Counted from the first letter of the stretch, positions 55,701 to 63,658 are shown. The stretch is 64,000 bases of DNA from Glycomyces albidus (GCF_009451885.1 NZ_WIAO01000002.1:62001-126000); one strand, 5' to 3'. Numbers and translations are program-made. Notes: generated from the sequence alone by a model not told the origin.

Positions 55701-55956
55701 GAACCACCTCGAACTCGCCGAGGAGTCCTTCAAGATCCTCTCCGAGGTCGGCGAGGACGCGATCGACGCCGACAGCCAGCCGCCGTGGGAGGTGCGCGAC
55801 GGCCGCTCCGGCGCGCAGCTCCGCCGCCTCCACGCCTTCCTCCAGAGCGCCGACCCCGGCTTCGGCGGCCTGGAACGGGTCCAGGACCGCGGCAAGTTCC
55901 TGTGGGTCCACCGCGACTTCGTCAGCGAGTACGAGCCCGGCCCGCCCGACTTCTGA
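52744..55956 (+). CDS. Roco GTPase: LRR-Roc-COR protein
   Basis: A 1070-residue bacterial relative of LRRK2-type proteins. Twelve leucine-rich repeats with an exact 23-residue period span about 46-305. The Roc GTPase has the P-loop GEGEVGKSS (343-351), the switch II WDFGGQ (394-399) and THVD (454-457) in the G4 position. A COR region follows to about 720, then paired cysteines (PCGNEC and ECRRC) that may bind zinc, an Ala/Glu coiled coil near 865-895 and a C-terminal domain. No kinase domain. It sits between murC and ftsQ, an unusual place. ATG 52744 or ATG 52810 may be the start; a palindrome at 52751-52766 favours the later one. Confidence 0.9.
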   Translation: MARDSTVTNRHHIPNPVGEPPAMPLRRLLSDAGQPDEHGRLPTSLDLSRQNLRAVPPAVRTMTHLRYLDLSVNSITRLPDWIGELERLTHLNLFQNRLSSVPESIGRLQELTELNLGDNQLTSLPASIGRLASLIRLDLDVNRITALPGSIGGLDRLVKLTLFRNRLTDLPASIARLSALTWLDVSDNRFGAFPEPVTELTGLTRLELTRAGLTDLPDSIGRLVNLVELRLDANRLTRLPRSITALTSLRRLNLNGNKFAELPEYLSALTELSRLDAEYNGLRSLPRSLLKLDKLELLHLEGNLLPPEQRAAAVAGLPALREFMEGLDTGSADFREAKLVLVGEGEVGKSSLLAAMRGEPFDPDRGSTHGIEVKTLDLTGPGGDPSEAITMNAWDFGGQKAYRPTHQLFFTAPAVYVVVWKARTGSMQGFVDYWIDLIRRRTSDDDIKIHIVATHVDGQHPRIDQAGLMQRHGDLIGGFHFVDSRTGFGIDDLRAALWESAAAIPQLNREVPAGWKDLRRSLVQSGESFLEYPDYLRRAETFGLDEDAAGALAAIATRLGYWIHYPEIPGLKEIVVLKGDWLSTAVSHIVDDAETAARHGLVEHRRLVHLWNNPDKPPNERYDPKFHPALLQLMEKYDLSYRIAEAEGRPPSSLIAQLVDEVPPPLEEVWDGFGPHLREDSQLCEFLDTRGVKGVPEGLVHQLIVRWHRHSLGRERFEDSVHWHSGFVIQPGPYARALVRLEGQRLRVTVKAAYPEQFLQEFIKDLEDYAGELWPGFRLKRLVPCGNECVDPDGSRTGLFGLERLLTRRSIGKKTAECRRCWEDMPIDRLIHRPPEDEDDEPVRPAFPAPPEARGRGSGEAQRSEAEALARIEAEIGKLKDLFTDEAVNGPRFYTVELLDRRSWSRRLMHVRVRVVLWCEHSRLPLYVLDGDPDSGVFEIDVPRTWLVKSAPWIKRTLKVLWSTVLPGGSVALDLFVPSFDPAAIENHLELAEESFKILSEVGEDAIDADSQPPWEVRDGRSGAQLRRLHAFLQSADPGFGGLERVQDRGKFLWVHRDFVSEYEPGPPDF
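52751..52766. promoter_or_regulatory. Palindrome at the Roco gene start
   Basis: GTGACAG and CTGTCAC form a perfect inverted repeat with a CA centre, just after TAGCAT (52740-52745), a possible -10 box. If this is promoter and operator, translation starts at ATG 52810 rather than ATG 52744. The GTGA to TCAC spacing is 8, not the 6 of CRP sites. Confidence 0.45.
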
Positions 55957-56038
55957 GCCGGAACGAAGAGAGAGCCGGAACGGCGAGTGAGCCGGAACGG
56001 CGAGTGAGCCGAAACGACGAGTCAGCCGAAACGACGAG
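55954..56038. repeat. Five tandem copies of a 17-bp unit shared by two convergent stop codons
   Basis: Units begin at 55954, 55971, 55988, 56005 and 56022, each a variant of TGAGCCGGAACGGCGAG. The first unit starts with the Roco TGA stop; the last starts with TCA, which is the TGA stop of the siderophore-interacting protein on the minus strand. Confidence 0.92.
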
Positions 56039-57023
56039 GGGCGGGCGCCCGGGGGCCCCCGCGGCCGCCCCACGCCGGTCCCCGTGAGTCCCCCGGCCAC
56101 CCGGTGCGCCAGTAGCCCATGAAGGCCCCGGACTCCTTCGGCAGGCCCAGTTCCCTGCGGAGCGTGAAGCGCAGGGCCTTGACCACGCCGGTCTCGGCGG
56201 CGATCCAGGCGTACGCGCCGCTGGATACCACCTCCTGCGGTGCGTCCCAGATCATCTCGGCCGCGTCCCCTTCGAGCGCGTCCTCCTCGAACCCCCCGCC
56301 GGCGGCGAAGTCCATGGCGCGGGCGGCGGCGGTGACGGCCGGGACGAGCCGGTCCCCCCAGACCGCGCCCTCGCGCGGCAGCCAGTGCACCTCGACCTCG
56401 GCCGGCGCGTCCAGCTCCAGGACGTCGGCGGCGGTCGGGACCTCGATGAAGACCTTGCCCCGCGCGGTGACCGGGAGGTCTTCGAGGATCGCGGCGATCG
56501 CCGGGGCCGCGGTCTCGTCGCCGGCGATGAGGAGCTCGGCGCCGTCGGGGGCGTTGAAGTCGACGCCGCCGTGCGGGCCGTCGAAGCGGGCGTCCGGGCC
56601 GAGCAGCAGGAGCTCGTCGCCGACCTTCGCGCGCTGGATCCAGCGCAGGGCGGGGCCGCAGACCTCGTCGGCGTGCGCCTCGTGGACCACCATGTCGACG
56701 TCGACCTCGCCGAGCTCGGGCCGGACGTCGCGCACCGTGTAGGTGCGGACGCCGCACTGCTCCTCCTCAGGGAGGGTCCGCAGCTCGGAGTACCAGCGCT
56801 CGGTGCGCGGCATCTTGTCGAAGCCGCACGCCGGGGCCGGGAAGATGAGTTTGAACCGCTGGTCGAACCCGTTGTCCGCGAAGTGCGCCAGCGTCTCGCC
56901 GGCGAACGTCACCCGGAGGAACGACGGGCTCAGGCGCCGCAGCGCCCGCACTTCAGCGGGGAAGAGGTCGAACGGCCGAACCGCGGGAGCCGTCTCGGTC
57001 TTGGCCTGGGTCTGCGTCGCCAC
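56022..57023 (-). CDS. Siderophore-interacting protein (ViuB-like ferric reductase)
   Basis: Cytosolic FAD-dependent reductase of 333 residues that releases iron from ferric siderophores. The FAD-binding domain includes RVTFAGETLAHF, QRFKLIFP and RTYTVRDVRPELGEVDVDMVVH. The C-terminal half has LLIAGDETAAPAIAAIL, EVHWLPREG and a terminal MGYWRTGWPGD typical of the family. Start GTG 57023 with AGGAGGA upstream. An IdeR/DmdR box 20 nt before the start indicates repression by iron. No siderophore biosynthesis or uptake genes are nearby, so it is a stand-alone insertion in the division cluster. Confidence 0.94.
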   Translation of the reverse strand: MATQTQAKTETAPAVRPFDLFPAEVRALRRLSPSFLRVTFAGETLAHFADNGFDQRFKLIFPAPACGFDKMPRTERWYSELRTLPEEEQCGVRTYTVRDVRPELGEVDVDMVVHEAHADEVCGPALRWIQRAKVGDELLLLGPDARFDGPHGGVDFNAPDGAELLIAGDETAAPAIAAILEDLPVTARGKVFIEVPTAADVLELDAPAEVEVHWLPREGAVWGDRLVPAVTAAARAMDFAAGGGFEEDALEGDAAEMIWDAPQEVVSSGAYAWIAAETGVVKALRFTLRRELGLPKESGAFMGYWRTGWPGDSRGPAWGGRGGPRAPAPRRFG

Positions 57024-57042
57024 GCGCTGCTCCTCCTAGAGA

Positions 57043-57063
57043 ATAAGGTTTGCCTAACCTTAT
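57043..57063 (-). promoter_or_regulatory. IdeR/DmdR iron box
   Basis: On the minus strand TAAGGTTAGGCAAACCTTA matches 16 of 19 positions of the DtxR/IdeR consensus TTAGGTTAGGCTAACCTAA. It lies 20 nt upstream of the siderophore-interacting protein gene and about 57 nt upstream of the divergent ftsQ start, so iron could also affect ftsQ. Confidence 0.88.
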
Positions 57064-57119
57064 CGGAGTGCGCGGCGTGCCGCCACCGCCCGGTGGCCCG
57101 CGCGTGCCATGATCGACCC

Positions 57120-57854
57120 ATGCGCGGCTCCGAACCTCCCACCGAGCCCGGGCCCTGGCGGCTCGTCCACGTGGTGCGCCGGGGCCTGCCCGACAAGCGG
57201 CTGCGGCTCGCCGTGGCCGGCGGCCTCGCCCTGCTCCTGGCGGTGTTCACGGTCCTGTGGACCGTCCCGTGGTTCGAGGTGCGGCGCATCGAGGTCACCG
57301 GCACGGCCGTGCTCGACCCGGCCGAGGTGGAATCGCTCGGCCAAGGGGCCCTTGGGGATCCGCTCCTCGGTGCCGACCTCGACGCGCTCGCCGCGTCCGT
57401 CGCCGAGCTCGCGCCGGTCGAATCCGTGGACGTCTCGCGCTCGTGGCCCGACGCGCTGCGCGTGGACGTGACCGAGCGAAAGCCGTATATGGCCGTTCCC
57501 ACCGGAGACGAGACTTTTCTCATGGTCGATTCCGGCGGTGTGGTATTCGACGAGTCCGATTCGGCTCCCGGATCTATTTGGATAGTCGAACTCGACGATC
57601 CGTCACCGGACGACCTCGCCACGATCGAGACGCTCGCCGTGCTCGAAGCGGTCCCGCCGAACCTCGCCGACGAGGTCGAACACGTGGAGTCCCCGTCCCC
57701 CGCAGGGGTCACCCTCTTCCTCGAAGGTGGACGGACGATCACGTGGGGCGACGGTTCCCAAGGCGAGCAGAAGGCGGAGGTGGCGGACCGATTGCTGGCC
57801 GTAGGGTACGAACATGTCGATGTCAGCGCACCAGATGCCCCAACTGTGAGTTAG
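57120..57854 (+). CDS. ftsQ: Cell division protein FtsQ
   Basis: Bitopic divisome protein of 244 residues: cytosolic tail with basic stretch, one membrane helix (LAVAGGLALLLAVFTVLWTV), a POTRA domain (VRRIEVTGTAVLDPAEV, VESVDVSRSWPDALRVDVTERKPYMAV) and the FtsQ beta domain. ATG 57120 has CATGAT ending six bases upstream and no ribosome site. Its promoter region is only about 96 bp long and is shared with the iron-regulated gene. Confidence 0.93.
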   Translation: MRGSEPPTEPGPWRLVHVVRRGLPDKRLRLAVAGGLALLLAVFTVLWTVPWFEVRRIEVTGTAVLDPAEVESLGQGALGDPLLGADLDALAASVAELAPVESVDVSRSWPDALRVDVTERKPYMAVPTGDETFLMVDSGGVVFDESDSAPGSIWIVELDDPSPDDLATIETLAVLEAVPPNLADEVEHVESPSPAGVTLFLEGGRTITWGDGSQGEQKAEVADRLLAVGYEHVDVSAPDAPTVS

Positions 57855-57932
57855 CGTTAAGGGGAGAGCGGGGGTGCACGCACGTCCCGCTCGTCGCACC
57901 CAGGGCCGCGAAGGGGAAGGAAGGCAGCCGCG

Positions 57933-59045
57933 ATGACACCACCGCACAACTACCTCGCCGTCATCAAAGTCGTTGGAGTCGGAGGCGGCGGCGTCAATGC
58001 TGTCAACCGGATGATCGAGGCGGGCCTCAAGGGCGTCGAGTTCATCGCCATCAACACCGACGCGCAGGCGCTCCTGATGAGCGACGCCGACGTCAAGCTC
58101 GACGTCGGACGCGAACTGACCCGGGGCCTCGGCGCCGGCGCGAACCCCGAAGTGGGCGCGAAGGCCTGCGAGGACCACCGCGACGAGATCGAAGAGGTCC
58201 TCAAGGGAGCCGACATGGTCTTCGTGACCTGCGGCGAGGGCGGCGGCACCGGCACCGGCGGCGCTCCGGTCATCGCGAACATCGCCCGCAAGCTCGGGGC
58301 GCTCACGATCGGCGTGGTCACCCGGCCGTTCGCCTTCGAGGGCAAGCGCCGCCAGAACCAGGCGGTCTCGGGAATAGAGGATCTGCGCAACGAGTGCGAC
58401 ACGCTGATCGTCATCCCCAACGACCGGCTGCTGCACCTCGGCGACCGCACCATCTCCATGATGGACGCCTTCCGCCTCGCCGACCAGGTGCTGCTCTCCG
58501 GTGTCCAGGGCATCACCGACCTGATCACCACGCCCGGCCTGATCAACCTCGACTTCGCCGACGTCAAGAGCGTGATGAGCGGCGCCGGATCGGCGCTCAT
58601 GGGCATCGGGTCGGCCCGCGGTGAGAACCGCGCGGTCGAAGCGGCCCGCGCCGCGATCGAGTCGCCGCTGCTGGAGCAGAACATGGAGGGCGCCCGCGGC
58701 GTGCTCCTGTCCATCGCGGGCGGCTCGGACCTCGGCCTGTTCGAGATCAACGACGCGGCCGAGCTGGTCTCGGACTGCGCGCACACCGACGCGAACATCA
58801 TCTTCGGCGCCGTCATCGACGACGCCCTCGGCGAAGAGGCCCGGGTGACCGTGATCGCCGCCGGCTTCGACGTGGAGGACACCGAGTTCGAACTGGCGCA
58901 GCCGACCCGGATCTCCACGCTGCCCGAGCAGAAGCCGGAGCCGATCCGCGAGGCGGCCAAGCCCGAGCCGGAGCGCGAGCCCGGCGGCGGCAAGGTCCTC
59001 TTCGACGACGTCGATGTCCCCTCGTTCCTGAAAGAGGGCTTCTAG
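57933..59045 (+). CDS. ftsZ: Cell division protein FtsZ
   Basis: Tubulin-like GTPase forming the Z ring. The 370-residue protein has [20 protein letters not shown], the tubulin signature [15 protein letters not shown] and the T7 loop region [14 protein letters not shown] variable linker leads to the C-terminal peptide [13 protein letters not shown], the docking site for SepF. AAGGAAGG precedes ATG 57933. The gene pgeF/yfiH that often follows ftsZ is missing: only 108 nt separate it from yggS. Confidence 0.98.
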   Translation: MTPPHNYLAVIKVVGVGGGGVNAVNRMIEAGLKGVEFIAINTDAQALLMSDADVKLDVGRELTRGLGAGANPEVGAKACEDHRDEIEEVLKGADMVFVTCGEGGGTGTGGAPVIANIARKLGALTIGVVTRPFAFEGKRRQNQAVSGIEDLRNECDTLIVIPNDRLLHLGDRTISMMDAFRLADQVLLSGVQGITDLITTPGLINLDFADVKSVMSGAGSALMGIGSARGENRAVEAARAAIESPLLEQNMEGARGVLLSIAGGSDLGLFEINDAAELVSDCAHTDANIIFGAVIDDALGEEARVTVIAAGFDVEDTEFELAQPTRISTLPEQKPEPIREAAKPEPEREPGGGKVLFDDVDVPSFLKEGF

Positions 59046-59153
59046 CGGCGGCGCTCCGTCGGGTCGGAACCGACTCGGCGGACCGCCGCCCGCCAGCCCG
59101 CCGCACGCCCCGACGCGGACGCCGAACCGCGCAACCACTCGCCGAGGACCGCC

Positions 59154-59867
59154 TTGACCGCACCAGCGCGCCGAATTCAATTGCAGGAGAACCTGAACCG
59201 GACGCGCGACGCCATCGCCGCCGCTTGCGCCGACGCCGGCCGCGACCCCGGATCGGTCCGCCTCATCGTCGTCACCAAGACCTTTCCGGCCGCCGACGCC
59301 GCCGCCCTCGTCGAACTCGGCCAGGCCGACCTGGGGGAGAACCGCCACCAGGAGGCCGCGCCGAAGGCCGCCGCCCTCGCCGAACTCGGCCTGGAACCGG
59401 TGTGGCACTTCGTCGGGCAGCTCCAGCGCAACAAGGTCCCGTCGGCCGTCGAGTACGCCGACTGGGTGCATTCGGTCGACCGCCCCAAGCTCGCCGCGGC
59501 CCTCGAGCACGCTCGGAAGATGAGCCTGCGCGTCGGGAACTTGAACGTCCTCCTCCAGGTGAGCCTCGACGGGGACACCTCCCGCGGCGGTGCGCCGATC
59601 GCGGAGCTCGAACCCCTCGCCGAGCAGATCGCCGGCTACCACTGCCTCGACCTCAAAGGCGTCATGGCCGTCGCCCCCCTCGGCTGGGAGCCCGCCAAAG
59701 CCTTTGCGCTGCTGCGCGAGTGCTCGGAGGCGGTGCGCCGCGTCGACCCGGCCGCGACGGAGATCTCCGCGGGCATGAGCGGCGACTTCCGCGAGGCGGT
59801 GGCCTGCGGGGCCACAATGGTCAGACTCGGGAGAAACGTCCTCGGCGAACGTGAAGCGATGGCGTAA
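59154..59867 (+). CDS. YggS family PLP homeostasis protein
   Basis: PLP-binding protein of 237 residues with an alanine-racemase-type barrel, thought to buffer pyridoxal phosphate. The PLP lysine is in LIVVTKTFPAADAAALVELG, with DLGENRHQEAAPKA, WHFVGQLQRNKVP, HSVDRPKLA and SAGMSGDFREAVACGATMVRLGRN following. TTG 59154 with GAGGA upstream is the likely start. This position between ftsZ and sepF is conserved in actinobacteria. A bulged hairpin (59893-59920) lies downstream. Confidence 0.93.
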   Translation: MTAPARRIQLQENLNRTRDAIAAACADAGRDPGSVRLIVVTKTFPAADAAALVELGQADLGENRHQEAAPKAAALAELGLEPVWHFVGQLQRNKVPSAVEYADWVHSVDRPKLAAALEHARKMSLRVGNLNVLLQVSLDGDTSRGGAPIAELEPLAEQIAGYHCLDLKGVMAVAPLGWEPAKAFALLRECSEAVRRVDPAATEISAGMSGDFREAVACGATMVRLGRNVLGEREAMA

Positions 59868-60006
59868 GGTATACGGCAGTAAAGGGATCTATGCCGCGGC
59901 CGTTCACTGGTGAACCGCGGAAAAACACATCCGTGTAAGGAGTCGGCGCTAGGATGAGACCGCGTACCTGACTCACCAGGGGCGGCCCGAGGAGGGAGCA
60001 CGATCG

Positions 60007-60591
60007 ATGGGCGCGATGCGGAAGGCAGGCATCTGGCTCGGCCTCATCGAGGACGAGGAGGACCGCGGATACAACGGCTTCGAAGAGACCGACGAGTTCG
60101 CCGAGGAGCCGGCGCCGACGCGTGTGCGCGGATCGCAGCGGACCACCGGCCGGGTCGGCCGCCCCGCCGACGACCGCAGCCCGGTCCGCCAGCTCAACCG
60201 CGGCTCCGGTTCGGTCACCCCGCTGTCCCGCGACAACCTGACGCGGGACAACCTCGCGCTCGCCGAGCCCGCGCCCGTCCGGCCGGTCCCGGCCGAGGAG
60301 GAGTCGCACGCGAACTACCGGATCACGACGCTGCACCCCACCACGTACAACGAGGCGCGCACCATCGGCGAGCGCTACCGCGACGGCACCCCGGTCATCA
60401 TGAACCTCTCGGAGATGGAGGAGGCCGACGCGAAGCGCCTGGTCGACTTCGCCGCGGGGCTGATCTTCGGCACCCGGGGCTCGTTCGAGCGGGTGACCAA
60501 CCGTGTGTTCCTCCTCTCCCCGCCCCACGTCCAGGTGACGGCGGAGGACAAGGCGAAGATCGCCGAAGGCGGCTTCTTCAACCAGTCGTGA
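60007..60591 (+). CDS. sepF: Cell division protein SepF
   Basis: Membrane-binding FtsZ anchor of 194 residues, the main Z-ring tether in actinobacteria. The N-terminal amphipathic helix is [19 protein letters not shown], followed by a disordered linker and a C-terminal dimerising domain with [33 protein letters not shown] sequence, [19 protein letters not shown] and [19 protein letters not shown] precedes ATG 60007. Confidence 0.97.
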   Translation: MGAMRKAGIWLGLIEDEEDRGYNGFEETDEFAEEPAPTRVRGSQRTTGRVGRPADDRSPVRQLNRGSGSVTPLSRDNLTRDNLALAEPAPVRPVPAEEESHANYRITTLHPTTYNEARTIGERYRDGTPVIMNLSEMEEADAKRLVDFAAGLIFGTRGSFERVTNRVFLLSPPHVQVTAEDKAKIAEGGFFNQS

Positions 60592-60613
60592 CCGGGCGGA
60601 TAGACTCCGTATC

Positions 60614-60907
60614 GTGAACCTGGCACTGCAGCTCGTCTACTTGGCGCTCTTCGCCTTCTACCTGTTCCTGCTGGCTCGCCTGGTGTGCAGCGTGGTGGTC
60701 CAGTTCTCGCGCCGCTGGGAGCCGGGCCCGCGGGCCGCGGCCCTGCTCGAGACGGTCTACAGCGTGACCGACCCTCCCCTGAAGGGGTTGAGGAAGGTGA
60801 TACCCCCTCTCAGGCTTGGTAGTGTATCGATTGATCTGGCGTTCCTGGCGCTGCTCTTGGGCGTGTGGATCCTGATGGACATCGTCATCAAGGGATTCCT
60901 CACCTGA
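60614..60907 (+). CDS. YggT family membrane protein
   Basis: A 97-residue protein with two membrane helices at the ends and the conserved loop VYSVTDPPLKGLRKVIPPLRLGSVSIDLAF. Its role is not firmly established; linkage to sepF and divIVA is conserved. GTG 60614 has TAGACT (60601-60606) ending seven bases upstream and no ribosome site, so it may have its own leaderless promoter inside the cluster. Confidence 0.92.
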   Translation: MNLALQLVYLALFAFYLFLLARLVCSVVVQFSRRWEPGPRAAALLETVYSVTDPPLKGLRKVIPPLRLGSVSIDLAFLALLLGVWILMDIVIKGFLT

Positions 60908-60991
60908 GCGGTTCCGGGGCAGGGGTGCGCGATGCGGTTATTGTGTCGAGTGGCCTTGTGCGCCAGGCGAACAGCTGAGAAGGAGTTTCGA

Positions 60992-61942
60992 ATGCCGCTG
61001 ACCCCAGCAGACGTTCACAACGTCACGTTCAAGAAACCCATGCTCGGAAAGCGCGGATACGACGAGGACGAGGTCGACGGTTTCCTCGACGAGGTCGAGC
61101 GCGAACTCGCTCGCCTCAGCGATGAGAACGGCGAACTTCGCGCGCAACTCGACAGCCTTCGCGCCGGTGCTCCCCCCGGGGCCGCCGACCACGCCGAGAT
61201 GGCCGCCGCACTCGACCGGGTGCAGCGCGAGAAGCACGCCCTGGAGCAGCAGCTTCAGGAGCTCGACGCCGAGCTGCACGAGATGCACCAGCAGATGGTG
61301 GCCGCGCAGCAGCAGGCGCAGCAGCTCCAGCAGGAACTGGCCCAGCGCCCGCAGCAGGACGCGTCCTCGCCCTCGGGCGGCGCCGGCGGCGAGCAGGAGG
61401 CCCTGCGCCTCCTCATGGTCGCCCAGCGCACCGCGGACGAGCACCTGGAGGACTCCCGCCGGGAGGCCGACACGCTCCTGTCCGAGGCGCAGCGCGAGGC
61501 GCAGACGATGGTCGCCGAGGCCCAGCGCGAGGCGCAGACGATGGTCAGCCAGGCTCAGCGCGAGTCCAAGACCATGGTCTCCGAGGCCCAGCGCGACGCC
61601 GACACGATGGTCACCGAGGCCCGCACGCAGGCCGAGGACCTGGTCGGCCAGGCCCGCGACAAGGCCGAGCGCATGGAGATGGAAGCCGAGGAGGAGCGCC
61701 AGAAGGTCATCGGCCAGCTGGAGGAGTCCCGGACGTCGCTGCTGCACAACATCGAGGAGCTCAAGACCTTCGAGCGCGAGTACCGCACCCGCCTCAAGCT
61801 CTACCTCGAGAGCCAGCTCCGCGACCTGAACGGCCAGCAGAGCCGCTCGCAGGACGAGCCCTTCGAGGAGCCGCAGCGCGAGACCGGCAACGACCGCTCC
61901 GGCGGCCGGTCGGCCTTCGTGATGCAGGGCGGCCGAGGCTGA
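60992..61942 (+). CDS. divIVA: DivIVA/Wag31 polar growth protein
   Basis: Coiled-coil scaffold at negatively curved membrane that directs polar wall growth. The 316-residue protein has the membrane-binding N-terminal domain [16 protein letters not shown] and [23 protein letters not shown], a Gln-rich linker and a long second coiled coil. In it an 11-residue unit of the type [11 protein letters not shown] repeats about six times (from about 180). AAGGAG precedes ATG 60992. A nested hairpin follows. Confidence 0.97.
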   Translation: MPLTPADVHNVTFKKPMLGKRGYDEDEVDGFLDEVERELARLSDENGELRAQLDSLRAGAPPGAADHAEMAAALDRVQREKHALEQQLQELDAELHEMHQQMVAAQQQAQQLQQELAQRPQQDASSPSGGAGGEQEALRLLMVAQRTADEHLEDSRREADTLLSEAQREAQTMVAEAQREAQTMVSQAQRESKTMVSEAQRDADTMVTEARTQAEDLVGQARDKAERMEMEAEEERQKVIGQLEESRTSLLHNIEELKTFEREYRTRLKLYLESQLRDLNGQQSRSQDEPFEEPQRETGNDRSGGRSAFVMQGGRG

Positions 61943-61950
61943 CGCTCCCC

Positions 61951-61991
61951 GGCGTGCCGAGGCAGGGTCGCGGAGGCGACATTGGCACGCC
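61951..61991 (+). terminator. Nested hairpin after divIVA
   Basis: GGCGTGCC (61951-61958) pairs with GGCACGCC (61984-61991), and GTCGC/GCGAC (61967-61971 with 61976-61980) forms an inner stem. It starts nine bases after the stop and probably ends the division transcript. Confidence 0.6.
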
Positions 61992-62189
61992 CGCGGGCAT
62001 AACCTGAACGGGGATCGCCTCGTTAGCAATGATGAGCGGGTGAGGGCGCCGGCGTTCTTCACGAGCGCTGCCTTCCGAGGCGCGGCCGCCCTCACCGCCG
62101 CTCCATCATGCGTTAACGATCCGCGGTCCCCTCGGGCCGCATAGGACCGCGTGCCGGGACCGCTGCCCGCACGCAGGGGAGGATACGAC

Positions 62190-62798
62190 GTGATCGTCAG
62201 CAGCCTGCTGATCCTCGTCATTGCGGCGGTCTTGCTGGTCACCGGCATGATCACCGGAAACGACCAGATGCTGGTCTCATCGATCGCGGCGAGCCTCGCC
62301 GCCGGGGTCGCGCTCTACGTCGGCATCCGCGGGAGGGGCGCCAAGCGCCCGCGCATCGCGTCCCAGCGGACCCGTTCCGCCGCGGACGACGACACCCAGC
62401 AGTTCCGCCGGATCGTCGCGGACGACACGCCGACGACCGAGCTGCCGCTCCTCGAAGGGCGGATCTTCGAGCCCACGGACTACGCGGTCGACCGCGACCC
62501 CGAGATCCGCTTCGAGGAGCCGCCGCGCCAGGCCGCGCACCGCGCCCCCGAGTCGCTCGCCGACGAGCCGGCCGAGCAGCGCATGTCCAGTGTCGAAGCG
62601 GCCGCCCTCATGCGCCTGGACACCGAGGTCGCCGTGGTCGACGGCCGGCCCCGCTTCCACCACTCCGCGTGCATGCACCTGACGGGCCGCGAGCACGAGC
62701 CGCTCCCGGTCGCCGAGGCCCTGGAGCTCGGGTTCACCCCGTGCGGCATGTGCGAGCCCGTCTCGCGACTCCTGATGGCGCCGCTCGCGCGCCGGTGA
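62190..62798 (+). CDS. Membrane protein with cytosolic Cys/His domain
   Basis: A 202-residue protein of unknown function that is found at this place in related cell-division clusters. Two N-terminal membrane helices (LLILVIAAVLLVTGMIT, MLVSSIAASLAAGVALYVGI) are followed by a basic, then acidic disordered region. A compact C-terminal motif, RFHHSACMHLTGREHEPLPVAEALELGFTPCGMCEP, has three Cys and several His spaced as in small metal-binding domains related to the Ada/Me-Ada type. GTG 62190 has GGGGAGG eight bases upstream. The 247-nt gap from divIVA contains its terminator only. Confidence 0.72.
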   Translation: MIVSSLLILVIAAVLLVTGMITGNDQMLVSSIAASLAAGVALYVGIRGRGAKRPRIASQRTRSAADDDTQQFRRIVADDTPTTELPLLEGRIFEPTDYAVDRDPEIRFEEPPRQAAHRAPESLADEPAEQRMSSVEAAALMRLDTEVAVVDGRPRFHHSACMHLTGREHEPLPVAEALELGFTPCGMCEPVSRLLMAPLARR

Positions 62799-62836
62799 AC
62801 CCTGACGCACAGTCCGGAGCCAAGTTCCCGAAGTAA

Positions 62837-62865
62837 TTGACCTCGTTGCAGGTCTTGCGTATCCT
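62837..62865 (+). promoter_or_regulatory. Sigma-70-type promoter of the DksA-like gene
   Basis: TTGACC (62837-62842) and TATCCT (62860-62865) are separated by exactly 17 bases. Transcription would start near 62872, leaving a leader of almost 190 nt before the DksA-like gene at 63059. Confidence 0.75.
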
Positions 62866-62877
62866 GTGTGCTTAATT

Positions 62878-62935
62878 GCGCGGCAGGTCCCCGCCTCGGC
62901 GGGGCCTGGCGCGCATTGTCCTCGTTTCGACGAGG
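62878..62935 (+). promoter_or_regulatory. Two consecutive hairpins in the mRNA leader
   Basis: Bases 62878-62914 fold into a long GC-rich stem with one mismatch and one bulge around a short loop. CCTCGT (62920-62925) pairs with ACGAGG (62930-62935) around a stable TTCG tetraloop. No known riboswitch was recognised. Together with the small reading frame that follows, this could be a regulated leader. Confidence 0.5.
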
Positions 62936-62966
62936 TCGTCAGGAGTACGCCAACTCGGGAGCCGCG

Positions 62967-63062
62967 ATGCCGAACGCCCGACGCAGGGCACAGCCGCGGC
63001 CCCGGCGTGCCCCGGCCCGACCGGAACCCGAGCCGACACACCCCTCCAGAGGCGCGTCATGA
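62967..63062 (+). CDS. Candidate Arg/Pro-rich leader peptide
   Basis: A 31-codon frame with 8 Arg and 8 Pro (start MPNARRRAQPRPRRAP). GGGA lies six bases before ATG 62967, and the stop overlaps the DksA-like start as ATGA, so translation of the two would be coupled. The gene is too short for composition tests, and no homologue is known to me. The frame could also arise by chance in GC-rich DNA. Confidence 0.35.
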   Translation: MPNARRRAQPRPRRAPARPEPEPTHPSRGAS

Positions 63063-63658
63063 GTCCAGCCAAGAAGACCCAGCAGCAGGCCGCGAAGCCG
63101 GCGGTCACCAAGACCGCCGCAAAGAAGAGCGCGGTGAAGAAGGCGCCCGTCAAGAAGGCGGCGGTCAAGAAGACCGCCGCCGCCAACGCCGACTCGCCCG
63201 CGGCGAAGAAGACCGTCAAGAAGCAGGTGAAGAAGGCGAAGGCCACCGTGCCGGCACCGGCCGCGCCCGCGCCGCTCGAGACCGACCACGAGCCGCGCAC
63301 CGAGAGCGAGCAGGCCGAACTGCGGGCCGCGCTCCAGGAGCGGCTCGACGAGCTCGTCGCCGAGCAGCAGCGGTACACCGACTCGATCGCCGCCGCCCAG
63401 CGCGAGCGCCTGAGCGACACCGCCGGGGACGACCAGATCGACTCCGGGTCCAAGACCGTCGAGCACGAGCACGAGGTCGCCGTGGCAGGGGCGATCTCCG
63501 AGCGCATCCGCCAGGTCAGCCACGCCCTCGAACGCATCGACGAGGGCGGATACGGCTTCTGTGAGAAGTGCGGTAAACCCATCCCGGCGGCTCGTCTGGC
63601 CGCCTTCCCGTCGGCTACCCTCTGCGTCAGTTGCAAACAGCTGGAGGAGCGACGCTGA
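63059..63658 (+). CDS. DksA/TraR-type zinc-finger protein with basic tail
   Basis: A 199-residue protein. The first 75 residues are Lys/Ala-rich with repeated KK-A-V-KK units, like histone H1 tails. A coiled coil follows (LRAALQERLDELVAEQQRYTDSI), then a C4 zinc finger, YGFCEKCGKPIPAARLAAFPSATLCVSCKQ. Such proteins are RNA-polymerase secondary-channel or related regulators; the acidic coiled-coil tip of E. coli DksA is not clearly conserved. The basic tail may bind DNA. Actinobacterial genomes often have this gene just before lspA, as here. Confidence 0.9.
   Translation: MSPAKKTQQQAAKPAVTKTAAKKSAVKKAPVKKAAVKKTAAANADSPAAKKTVKKQVKKAKATVPAPAAPAPLETDHEPRTESEQAELRAALQERLDELVAEQQRYTDSIAAAQRERLSDTAGDDQIDSGSKTVEHEHEVAVAGAISERIRQVSHALERIDEGGYGFCEKCGKPIPAARLAAFPSATLCVSCKQLEERR

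Noticed and set aside
51220-56757. Very long open frame on the minus strand (over 1800 codons)
   Set aside because: It lies antisense to murC, the Roco gene and the siderophore gene, has the Val/Gly/Glu/Arg bias of a GC-rich antisense frame, and shows no domain.
59893-59920. Terminator after yggS
   Set aside because: The bulged hairpin is followed by an A-run rather than a T-run on the plus strand, and sepF lies close downstream.
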